The notes beneath the pieces were generated by a model. The model saw only the letters and a list, made by a program, of their open reading frames with translations, was not told where the DNA came from and made no database searches. Made by a program: the position numbers and the translations under genes. Shown one piece after another: positions 9,067 to 16,503 of a DNA stretch of 64,000 nt (within the stretch, counting starts at the first letter, position 1; every line of letters starts with the position of its first letter). The DNA comes from Planctomycetales bacterium (GTDB lineage Bacteria > Planctomycetota > Phycisphaerae > SM23-33): assembly GCA_030612725.1 (NCBI GenBank), contig JAUWNJ010000005.1:1-64000 (forward strand). Reading direction: 5' to 3'.

Positions 9067-9909
9067 ATGACTGACAGATACGTCTATCTCAACGGTGAAA
9101 TCCTCCCGGAATCCGAAGCGTCTTTGAGCGTCTTCGACACGGGTTTCCTGCACGGCGCGAGCGTATTCACGACGCTGCGAAGCCATAACGGAAATGCCTT
9201 TCGCCTCGACCGGCATATCGCCCGACTGCTGGGAATGGCCGAAAAAATCGGCATCCGCCACGACGCAACGACTGAAGGACTAACCGCCGCAGTCGCCGAA
9301 ATCCTCCAAACCAACAAAATCGCCGAAGGGCGAATCAGGATCACCATCAGCCCCGGACCGGTCGGGGCAGGCAAGCCGACGACCATAGTTACTGCATCGC
9401 CGCTGGAAGCGTATCCGAAGTGGTGGTACGAGAGTGGTATCGGCGTGATGGTTTCCGGCGTCCGCCAGTTCACGGGTGATCCGACCGCCGGCCTGAAGAC
9501 AGGATGCTATCTGCCGAGAGTCCTCGCCCGTCAGGCCGCCGCCGCCGCCGGAGCCGAAGAAGCCCTGTGGTTCACCGAGGCCGGACACCTGGCTGAAGCG
9601 TGCTTCTGCAATGTCTTTATCGTCCGCGAAGGCGAGGTCTCGACACCGCCGCTTGACACGCCCGTCCTGCCGGGTGTGGTCCGCGAGGCCATCGTCGAAT
9701 TATGCGAAAAACTCGCCATTGACTGCCGCATCGACAAACCCATCACCGGCGAAGATGTCGCATCCGCCGAAGAAATGTTCCTTACCTCATCGACCGCCGG
9801 CGTCCGTCCGGTAGTGCGAATCGCAAAAACACCCGTCGGCGACGAAAAACCAGGCCCGATAACGAAAAAACTCATCACCGCCTACGAACAATTGTTGGAT
9901 GAAGAATAG
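9067..9909 (+). CDS. pabC: class IV (fold-type IV PLP) aminotransferase, probable aminodeoxychorismate lyase
   Basis: A 280-residue class IV PLP enzyme. MTDRYVYLNGEILPESEASLSVFDTGFLHGASVFTTLR is the family start, the segment around residues 140-160 (GLKTGCYLPRVLARQAA) contains the PLP-lysine region, and AEACFCNVFIVREGEVSTPPLDTPVLPGVVR is the substrate-loop signature. Family members are branched-chain aminotransferases, D-amino acid aminotransferases and 4-amino-4-deoxychorismate lyases (PabC). PabC is preferred because pabB lies immediately next door, facing it; the sequence alone does not separate these activities with certainty. The ATG at 9067 is chosen because it gives the conserved N-terminus and lies outside the inverted repeat. 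No strong ribosome site is visible. The TAG stop is the first unit of a 7-base tandem repeat. Confidence 0.85.
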   Translation: MTDRYVYLNGEILPESEASLSVFDTGFLHGASVFTTLRSHNGNAFRLDRHIARLLGMAEKIGIRHDATTEGLTAAVAEILQTNKIAEGRIRITISPGPVGAGKPTTIVTASPLEAYPKWWYESGIGVMVSGVRQFTGDPTAGLKTGCYLPRVLARQAAAAAGAEEALWFTEAGHLAEACFCNVFIVREGEVSTPPLDTPVLPGVVREAIVELCEKLAIDCRIDKPITGEDVASAEEMFLTSSTAGVRPVVRIAKTPVGDEKPGPITKKLITAYEQLLDEE

Positions 9910-9932
9910 GGCGTAGGGCATAGGGCGTAGGG
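9907..9932. repeat. 7-base tandem repeat (TAGGGCR)
   Basis: Three full units, TAGGGCG, TAGGGCA and TAGGGCG, plus a partial fourth. The first three bases are the stop codon of the aminotransferase gene. Confidence 0.7.
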
Positions 9933-9963
9933 AAAAGCAGAAAGAACGAATTCTTTTGGCGTG

Positions 9964-9977
9964 CTCGCTTAAGCGAG
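9964..9977. repeat. 14-base perfect palindrome between convergent pab genes
   Basis: CTCGCTTAAGCGAG is self-complementary and lies between the convergent ends of the pabC-like and pabB genes. It may help end both transcripts, though no T-run follows on either strand. Confidence 0.4.
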
Positions 9978-9994
9978 GCATGTACACGCACCAT

Positions 9995-11413
9995 TTATCC
10001 CGCTTCGACGATTGCTTCGATGACTGCGCGGGCCTTGTCGAGCGTTTCGATGTATTCGCCTTCGGGCGTGGAATCCGCGACGATTCCCCCGCCGACCTGG
10101 ACGTGCGCTTTGCCTCGGTCCCAGACGATAGTGCGGATGGCGATGTTCAGTTCGCAATCGCCGTTTGCGCCGATATATCCGATTGATCCGGTATAGACGC
10201 CGCGAGCGACCGGTTCGAGTTCGTCGATAATTTCCATTGCGCGAATTTTCGGCGCGCCCGTGATTGACCCGCCGGGAAACGTCGCAGCCAGTAAATCAAC
10301 AACCCCAAGCCCGTCGCACAGTTCGCCGACGACCGATCCGACCAGGTGAAAGACCGTCGGATGCGTCTCGAGTTCCCGCCTGTTGACTACGCGAACCGAG
10401 CCGTATCGGCAGACCCGACCAAGGTCGTTTCGCAGCAAGTCGATAATCATCGCCAGTTCGGCATTGTCCTTTTCACTTTCGAGCAGTTCAGCCGCTGCGG
10501 CGGCGTCTTCGTCCGCCACACCCGTCCGCCGGCGAGTACCTTTAATCGGGCGGGTCAGAACCTCGCGCCCGCGAACACGCAGAAACAGTTCCGGCGAACT
10601 GCTGATTATGGCTGAATCCTCAAAAAGCAGCATGGCTGAATACCAGGCAGGGTTCCGCCGGCGGAGCGAATGGTAAATCGCCGACGGCGACGGAGCGTCT
10701 GCCACCGTGAACCGCTGCGAAAGGTTCACCTGGAAAATATCCCCAGCGGCAATGTAATCAATGCACCGCGCGATGGTGCGACGGTATTCATCAGGTGAAA
10801 AATTACTTCGAGCATCTCCCGCCGTCGTCTCAACCGAACGTGACGGCCTGTGAGTTTCGCGGGCCGACTGAAGCATTTCCCGCAACGTCTCGGCGGATTC
10901 TTCGCCTTTGCAGTCCGGTTCGTCAAACGCCAGCCAGGTCAGCGTCCAGCGTTTTTTCACTGCGTCATAGACAGCCGTTGCGTCGTAGAACGCCAGATGC
11001 AGGTCCGGAAGGGACGTATCCCGAACAGCCCTGCCCGGAAGTCGCTCCAGGTGCCGGCCGAACTCGTACCCGATATACCCAATCCACCCCGGGCCGTATG
11101 GTACCGGCAAGGTTCCCCTCGTTCGCACCATTTCCAGCGCCGACCGCAGCGATTGCCGGACCGTCGTGCCGGAAAGTTCCGCACCGCTACGGTCCAGAAG
11201 CCTGCCGTCGTGGAGGGTGACAATATCCCTTGGTCGGCATGCGATAACCGTGTATTGCCCGTAACGCGTGTCCTCGGCGGCGCTTTCGAGCATGGCAGGA
11301 TATGGTTGTCGCGAAAGCGCATCGATTAACGACTCCGGCGCAGCGCAGGTCTCCAGCGCCTCCCAGCACACCCGCGCCGTAATCGGTTTGTGGTTTATCA
11401 ACAATGTCGGCAT
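9995..11413 (-). CDS. pabB: aminodeoxychorismate synthase component I
   Basis: A 472-residue chorismate-utilising enzyme. It would convert chorismate and amidotransferase-derived ammonia to 4-amino-4-deoxychorismate for p-aminobenzoate and folate. Landmarks: GDIFQVNLSQRF (about 224-235), the PIKGTRRR motif with Lys about 291, ESEKDNAELAMIIDLLRNDLGRV, HPTVFHLVGSV and FPGGSITGAPK. PIKGT rather than the PIAGT of anthranilate synthase favours PabB. The start at 11413 (MPTLLINHKP) is chosen over 11464 because an AGGCGG ribosome site lies just before it. No glutaminase subunit (PabA) is in the window, so it must be elsewhere or shared with tryptophan synthesis. Confidence 0.93.
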   Translation of the reverse strand: MPTLLINHKPITARVCWEALETCAAPESLIDALSRQPYPAMLESAAEDTRYGQYTVIACRPRDIVTLHDGRLLDRSGAELSGTTVRQSLRSALEMVRTRGTLPVPYGPGWIGYIGYEFGRHLERLPGRAVRDTSLPDLHLAFYDATAVYDAVKKRWTLTWLAFDEPDCKGEESAETLREMLQSARETHRPSRSVETTAGDARSNFSPDEYRRTIARCIDYIAAGDIFQVNLSQRFTVADAPSPSAIYHSLRRRNPAWYSAMLLFEDSAIISSSPELFLRVRGREVLTRPIKGTRRRTGVADEDAAAAAELLESEKDNAELAMIIDLLRNDLGRVCRYGSVRVVNRRELETHPTVFHLVGSVVGELCDGLGVVDLLAATFPGGSITGAPKIRAMEIIDELEPVARGVYTGSIGYIGANGDCELNIAIRTIVWDRGKAHVQVGGGIVADSTPEGEYIETLDKARAVIEAIVEAG

Positions 11414-11515
11414 AAATGTTCCGCCTTTACGTTCAAGCCGAAATGATACGCCGATTGGCCACAACAGGAAAGCCCATTTCAGATTGACCTGACGTGAGCC
11501 TCTCGGCAGTGCTGC

Positions 11516-13099
11516 TTATTTGCCGGCTTTGACCGGTTGTGTCGTTGCGGAAGCGGTTTTGAGGAGGTGCTTTGCGTAGAGGATGTATGTTTTATCTTCC
11601 TTCCCTGCGATTTTCGCAAGGGTTTGGGCGTGTTTTACCGCCTGGTCAGGCTGGTCCATCGACGCGCGAATAAAGGCGGCAAGGAAGACCAGTGAGGGTT
11701 CCGTGGGTTCATCCTTGCCGGTGAGTCGTTTTTCGAGTCGCCCGATTCTCAGTTCGACGACTTGCCAGCCCAGGATCGCTTTGGTATCCACGCGAGTTTC
11801 CATCATTGGTGGAAATCTCTCTATTGCCTGTCGCAATCGCAGAGCAGCCGAGAACGGTTCACCCGCGGCGAACAGGGTCAGTGCCGCACCGAGCGGTGCC
11901 AAGGGGTTGCCTCGATTGAGCATACCGGCAATGTCATAATAACCGGCAGCGGCGTAATACTCGCCTTCGGAAAGTTTCTTCTCGGCACGCGACATGTTGA
12001 TGTTGAACAAATCGCGATTACTACCGGCAAGCCTGGCAAGGACAATTTTATCGGCAACCTGTCGGACGGCTGCGTCTTCAGGCTGTTTATCCGGAACAGT
12101 CAGCCCCTCATCGTCGGTTTGATCCGGTCTGGAACGTTTCTTTTCGATACCCGGTTTTTCCTGTCGGCTGGGATAACTGGCGCGTTCCTGATCTTCAGCC
12201 CTCATTTTCTCCATCATCAGGAGTATGTCGATGAAGACGTCCTGTCCGGACGGCGGCGTTTTGGGACGGGCAAGTTTGGAATCGGGAGCGGTTTCCTCGT
12301 CGGTCTTTTTCGGTTCCGTCTCGCTCGGCGTTGGCTGGATCCTGCTTTCCACGCGAGATTCGATCCTGCCTGCACGGCGGGCAAGTTCCGCCTCGGTCAA
12401 TTCATCGACGAGATTCTGCTGGTCCGACTTGCGTATTATTCCGAACAATGCACTGGCGGCGGGGCGAACCGCACCGCTGTCGAACCTCTGATCCGGTACG
12501 CCGACAAGGCCTTGAATCGGCGTCCCGATACGGGCAGGCTGGATAAGCGGATTGTACGTCAGCCGCTGCCCCACATCAGGCGCCGCCGGTTGATAGGCGT
12601 TTATCGCCGAGTCGTATAATCGCTTTGCCGACATCGGAGGAAGATAGGCCGCCCTTGGTATCGACGTTCCCGGAGCGTTCATGCCCTCGACGATCTCCCC
12701 CGCCGTCAGGGCCGTCCTTCCGGCAGAGAGATACCTGTTCGGGCCATACGACACGCCGGAGAGTACCTGCTGAATCCCAGTGGAACCTCGGCGAAAATCG
12801 TCCATCCCGGAAGAAGGAAGATCGATCCTCAACTGGTCTGCCCCCGCGTAAGGCTGCCTGCCTCGAAAATGAAATCCGCCCCCCACCTGACCTGTAATGT
12901 AGAGATTGGAGTCGAATCGGTGTGAGTTATAGCGAATGCTGTTAAGCCCCCTGCCACCGATGAGGTAATTGGCGTCCAGCGCCCTTCCGCCCTGTACGGG
13001 TCTTACCTGGGCATCGACCACACCGACCGATACCAGGATAACGAAAACTACCGGATACCAAAGCGTCTTCACGGCGATCTTCTCCCTGGGCCGATTCAT
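11516..13099 (-). CDS. secreted protein of unknown function with TPR-like C-terminus
   Basis: A 527-residue protein with a signal peptide (hydrophobic TLWYPVVFVILVSVGVVDAQ, likely cut after DAQ). The mature N-terminus is Gly/Asn/Tyr-rich (GGRALDANYLIGGRGLNS), a style seen in planctomycete secreted proteins. A charged, probably disordered middle (about 245-345, many Glu, Lys, Pro) is followed by a helical C-terminus with TPR-like pairs (SEGEYYAAAGYYDIAGMLNRGNPLAPLGAALTLFAAGE). No enzymatic motif is visible. The gene is isolated, head-to-head with the sigma factor gene across a 438-base gap. Function unknown; an extracytoplasmic scaffold or binding protein is only a guess. Confidence 0.8.
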   Translation of the reverse strand: MNRPREKIAVKTLWYPVVFVILVSVGVVDAQVRPVQGGRALDANYLIGGRGLNSIRYNSHRFDSNLYITGQVGGGFHFRGRQPYAGADQLRIDLPSSGMDDFRRGSTGIQQVLSGVSYGPNRYLSAGRTALTAGEIVEGMNAPGTSIPRAAYLPPMSAKRLYDSAINAYQPAAPDVGQRLTYNPLIQPARIGTPIQGLVGVPDQRFDSGAVRPAASALFGIIRKSDQQNLVDELTEAELARRAGRIESRVESRIQPTPSETEPKKTDEETAPDSKLARPKTPPSGQDVFIDILLMMEKMRAEDQERASYPSRQEKPGIEKKRSRPDQTDDEGLTVPDKQPEDAAVRQVADKIVLARLAGSNRDLFNINMSRAEKKLSEGEYYAAAGYYDIAGMLNRGNPLAPLGAALTLFAAGEPFSAALRLRQAIERFPPMMETRVDTKAILGWQVVELRIGRLEKRLTGKDEPTEPSLVFLAAFIRASMDQPDQAVKHAQTLAKIAGKEDKTYILYAKHLLKTASATTQPVKAGK

Positions 13100-13537
13100 C
13101 AGCCTCGTGCAGATGACAACTCCCCGTACGGGGATACGCCACCTTCATTTTTCCAGCCGCTCCTGCGCCGATAAGGCACACCGTTACGACGAACAGGCGA
13201 CCTGGCATGGCGATTCCTGCGATTTTGGGAACGCTGCCTGTGCAACATATATTATCTCCAATTCGCGCGGGCTTTGCAAGTTCTGCAAGGGAAGAAGATA
13301 CATCTCGCACTTTCTCGCCTGGTAGGAAATATCGGCATGACCGGACAGGGAGATAAACAAGACCCCTCCGCCTTTCGTCGGATCAGGCGGTCTATTTATT
13401 TCGGGAGCGGATTCCCGTAACGGCGGCCAGCATCGCTACGACGAACACGACCAATACAACCACTAACCCGCCTGGTTTGCCTCCGAATCATTTTTTTAGA
13501 CAAAACACCCATCGATTCCGGTCTTATACTACGGAAG
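13100..13537. other. intergenic region before the sigma factor gene
   Basis: A 438-base divergent gap. No RNA gene or convincing hexamer pair was found. A TATACT box lies about 10 bases before the sigma factor ATG, which would imply a very short or absent leader. On the minus strand, 13392-13463 could encode a 23-residue hydrophobic peptide (see findings); support is weak. Confidence 0.4.
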
Positions 13538-14101
13538 ATGAACGATTGGTCAGCCACTGGTAAGAAAAAGCCCGCAGGGCAGTATCCGGCAAGTTCGCGA
13601 CGGCAGATTGCCGAGGTGTACGACGCATGCGCCGCCGGTCTGTATCGTTACGCGCTGATGATCCTGGCTGATCCGGACGCTGCTGAAGACGCTTTACAGC
13701 AGGCTTTCGCAAAACTGGTGAGCATGGGCGAACGCATCAACGAAATCGGTTTTTGCGAAGGTTATCTCCGTAAGGCCGTTCGTAACGAGTGTTACAGTAT
13801 TATCGGCAGGAAGCACCGACGCGACGAGTATGAGTCGGGTTCGGCTCCATTGCTCGTGGCGGCAGAAGCCGAAAATGCAAAACCGGACAAAGAACAGCAA
13901 CACGCCGTCGAAAACGCGCTGCGGGCGCTACCGGCTGACCAGCGCGAGGTGGTGCACATGAAAGTGTACGAAAAGATGACGTTTCGGCAAATTGCCGAGT
14001 CGCTGGGCGTTTCGATTAACACCGCCGCCAGCCGATATCGGTATGCGATAGACAAGTTGCGCAGGCTTCTGGCCCCAATTGGCCGGAACGAGGACCTATA
14101 A
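13538..14101 (+). CDS. ECF-type RNA polymerase sigma factor
   Basis: A 187-residue sigma70-family factor of the extracytoplasmic-function size class. Region 2 lies at about 25-90 (YRYALMILADPDAAEDALQQAFAKLV, the core-binding and -10 helices) and region 4 at about 125-180 (ALRALPADQREVVHMKVYEKMTFRQIAESLGVSINTAASRYRYAIDKLRRLL, a helix-turn-helix for the -35 element). There is no region 1.1 or 3. The next gene starts 1 base after the stop and encodes a small single-pass membrane protein, the usual place for an anti-sigma partner. The signal and regulon are unknown. Confidence 0.93.
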   Translation: MNDWSATGKKKPAGQYPASSRRQIAEVYDACAAGLYRYALMILADPDAAEDALQQAFAKLVSMGERINEIGFCEGYLRKAVRNECYSIIGRKHRRDEYESGSAPLLVAAEAENAKPDKEQQHAVENALRALPADQREVVHMKVYEKMTFRQIAESLGVSINTAASRYRYAIDKLRRLLAPIGRNEDL

Positions 14102-14102
14102 G

Positions 14103-14462
14103 ATGAAGAAGTATGACGAGAAAATTGAGCGGATGTTACTGCGGTTTCGTCCCGCCGACCCGCCTGATGGGCTGAGGCAGCGGGTTGTGTCGGCGGAGTA
14201 TTTGCCGCACAGGCAGAAGCAGACTTGGCCGACGATGCTGTTCAGGGCGGCTGTGGCGGCAGTGCTTGTCTTTTCGCTTAGTATGAACACTGTCGCCGAC
14301 GACATAGCAACAGATGCAGCCTCGGCTGTCGGTCTCGGCCCGGCCGTCTGGACCGAGCACGCCGAACAGGCTGTCCAAATGCTGGACAGCGACGGCTATG
14401 GGCGGCAATACATCGCGCTGGGCCTGATGGCAAGCACCGGACGGTCAGCACCCGCAAGGTAA
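14103..14462 (+). CDS. small single-pass membrane protein, candidate anti-sigma factor
   Basis: A 119-residue protein with a charged cytoplasmic N-terminus (about 45 residues, MKKYDEKIERMLLRFRPADPPDGLRQRV), one membrane segment (FRAAVAAVLVFSLSMNTVA) and an outside tail. The arrangement matches anti-sigma factors that hold an ECF sigma at the membrane. No zinc-binding HxxxCxxC motif of the ZAS class is present, so the assignment rests on gene order. The ATG lies 1 base after the sigma factor stop, indicating translational coupling. Confidence 0.7.
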   Translation: MKKYDEKIERMLLRFRPADPPDGLRQRVVSAEYLPHRQKQTWPTMLFRAAVAAVLVFSLSMNTVADDIATDAASAVGLGPAVWTEHAEQAVQMLDSDGYGRQYIALGLMASTGRSAPAR

Positions 14463-14488
14463 GTTGCAGAAGCACAGGGAGAGATACG

Positions 14489-15880
14489 ATGACAGATTCG
14501 CAAAAACTCGAAACGAGTCGCAAACCCAGGAAACCATTATGGCGGCGCATACTGAAATGGACTCTGCGTGTCGCAGTCGTGCTGGTTGTCCTGTTAATCG
14601 GCGTGTGGTCGGTTTGGAATTACGTCGCCGCGAGGTCTTTACGCAATGAAATCAACAGTATCAGCGCAGCCGGCGAGCCGCTGACATTTCGCGAACTGGC
14701 TGACTCCATCGATAAAGTGGATGAGGCGGACGACGCCGGACCTTACTATGCGGCGGCACTGGCGCTTCTTCGCCGGGCAAATCAGGACAAGCGGGATGAA
14801 GTTCAGAAAAAACTCAACAAGGTCGTCGAGAAAGCATCGCCCGCACCGCCTGAATTACTTGCCGATGCGCAGCGGCTGATCGAGGACAATCGCCTCGCGT
14901 TGGAGATGCTCGATCAAGGCTTGGCCATGCCCGGGTGCAACTACGATATCGGCATCGAATACGGTATCTCTGTCTGCCTGCCCCGCCTTAGTTCGGCAAG
15001 GGATATGGCTCGGACGGTTTCACTGCGTACCGAACTTCTGGCGCTGCGAGGCCAAGGCGACAAGGCGGTCGATTCGGCCATTTCATCCTTGCGGATGCTG
15101 CGGATGTTCGACCGTCAACCTGTTATGATCTGCTGCCTGGTGAAGATCGCTTGCCTGAGCCTGTTCATCGCCGATGTGCCCGTGATTCTGGAGTTCGGAC
15201 GGCCTTCGGCCGAAGCGCTCGGAAGACTCCAGGACGCCTTGGGCGAGGCTGAGAAATCCATCGACCTGAAACGCATGTGGATCGCCGAACGCGTCTATTC
15301 GATGGAAATCATGCGTAATCTCATCTCCGGAAGACGGGAACTGGAGGCAGGCAGCGATTTTAGTCTTCCCATACCCGAACGCTGGCCGTCCAGATTGGCC
15401 TCACCTTTCACACGAACTATGGCTACGCATACGCTGCAAATGCACGCGCGGTTCATAGCCGTGGCCGGCAAGGATTGGCCTGAAGTGCTCGACGCCATGA
15501 GGGCCATAGCGGCACAGCAACGCCCGTCGGCGCTTGGCACACTCGGGCAATCGCTTATCCCCGCATTTGAACGCGCCACCGTGATATTGGGCCGTACTCT
15601 GGCGACGGTTAGATCGGCGCGGCTGGCCATAATGATCGAGCGTTACAGGCATGCCAGAGGCAAATTGCCGCAGTCTCTTGCTGAAATTGAAACCGCACAG
15701 AAGTCGCCGCTCGATCCGTTCACGGGCAAAGCCCTCATCTACCGAAAGACCGACGACGGCTACAAGGTCTTCAGCCTTGGTGACGACCGGAAGGAAAATA
15801 ATAAAGCCAAACTCAATAGCGGTGATGGCACGGACTGGGGCGTGTACATCCGCCTTTTGCCGGCGCCGCCGGAGCAATGA
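14489..15880 (+). CDS. membrane-anchored protein of unknown function in the sigma factor operon
   Basis: A 463-residue protein with a basic N-terminus, one membrane helix (VAVVLVVLLIGVWSVWNYVAA, about 31-51) and a long extracytoplasmic helical domain. Its C-terminus contains YRHARGKLPQSLAEIETAQKSPLDPFTGKALIYRKTDDGYKVFSLGDD, a segment common in planctomycete proteins of unknown function and reminiscent of the ending of pseudopilin-like DUF1559/type II secretion G-like proteins. A GGGAGAG site precedes the ATG, and the gene starts 26 bases after the small membrane protein, so the three probably form an operon. The role may be sensing or an output of the sigma factor; there is no direct evidence. 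Confidence 0.8.
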   Translation: MTDSQKLETSRKPRKPLWRRILKWTLRVAVVLVVLLIGVWSVWNYVAARSLRNEINSISAAGEPLTFRELADSIDKVDEADDAGPYYAAALALLRRANQDKRDEVQKKLNKVVEKASPAPPELLADAQRLIEDNRLALEMLDQGLAMPGCNYDIGIEYGISVCLPRLSSARDMARTVSLRTELLALRGQGDKAVDSAISSLRMLRMFDRQPVMICCLVKIACLSLFIADVPVILEFGRPSAEALGRLQDALGEAEKSIDLKRMWIAERVYSMEIMRNLISGRRELEAGSDFSLPIPERWPSRLASPFTRTMATHTLQMHARFIAVAGKDWPEVLDAMRAIAAQQRPSALGTLGQSLIPAFERATVILGRTLATVRSARLAIMIERYRHARGKLPQSLAEIETAQKSPLDPFTGKALIYRKTDDGYKVFSLGDDRKENNKAKLNSGDGTDWGVYIRLLPAPPEQ

Positions 15881-15926
15881 TGTATGCTTCGCGCCGGGCT
15901 GGTTTGCCACCTCGCGGAAGTTGCGG

Positions 15927-16325
15927 TTATTGCACGGCGATAATGACTTTTCGCCGGCGCGGGCCGTCGAACTCGCAAAAGTATATTCCCTGCCAGGTCC
16001 CCAGCACGAGTTTGCCGTCACGGACGAACACCCGCACCGAGCCTCCCAGCAGCGAGCTCTTGACGTGTGCGGCGCTATTGCCCTCCCCGTGACGGTAAAA
16101 TGACTGATGCCAGGGCACAGCTACGTCCAGAGCGGCGAGTATGTCGTGGACGACTGCAGGGTCGGCGTTCTCGTTGATGGTTACGCCGGCAGTGGTGTGA
16201 GGCACATAGACCGTTACCACACCGTCGGAGATGCCGATTTCACCAACGGCTTCGGATATGCGGTCGGTAATATCGATCATCTCATCGCGGCTACCGCTGT
16301 GGACTTCAATTGTTTTAGTTTCCAT
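15927..16325 (-). CDS. YjbQ/UPF0047 family protein
   Basis: A 132-residue protein of the YjbQ (UPF0047) family. The segments VYVPHTTAGVTINENADPAV, HGEGNSAAHVKSSLLG and LGTWQGIYFCEFDGPR are family hallmarks and hold the conserved histidines. Family members have been linked to a secondary thiamine-phosphate synthase activity; the physiological role is uncertain. The start METKTIEV (16325) fits the AAAGGA site (16334-16339) better than an upstream ATG at 16334. An intrinsic-terminator-like hairpin lies immediately upstream of that site. Confidence 0.93.
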   Translation of the reverse strand: METKTIEVHSGSRDEMIDITDRISEAVGEIGISDGVVTVYVPHTTAGVTINENADPAVVHDILAALDVAVPWHQSFYRHGEGNSAAHVKSSLLGGSVRVFVRDGKLVLGTWQGIYFCEFDGPRRRKVIIAVQ

Positions 16326-16339
16326 GACATTCATCCTTT

Positions 16340-16365
16340 AAAAAGGGCAACCGTATAGGCTGCCC
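16340..16365 (-). terminator. intrinsic terminator hairpin just before yjbQ-like gene
   Basis: On the minus strand GGGCAGCC and GGTTGCCC pair around a 5-base loop and are followed by TTTTT (16344-16340), then directly by the AAAGGA ribosome site of the YjbQ gene. It could end the DUF4159 transcript or act as an attenuator in the YjbQ leader. Confidence 0.6.
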
Positions 16366-16503
16366 TAACCGGTATAAAAAACCGGGGAGTCGTCTTTATA
16401 ATACCACTGATATTGTACATCGATACTTTCACCTGTTAAGCCCGAAAAAAATAAAAAAATTATTTCACCGATTACTTTGCGCCCGGCGACAAGGAACAGA
16501 TAT

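Noticed and set aside
11516-13099. PEP-CTERM signal in the secreted unknown protein
   Set aside because: The C-terminus ends in Lys-rich helix without PEP and without a hydrophobic anchor.
12942-13310. 122-residue minus-strand open frame overlapping the start of the secreted protein gene
   Set aside because: It overlaps the better-supported signal-peptide gene start, is Gly/Arg-rich with no family features, and has no ribosome site.
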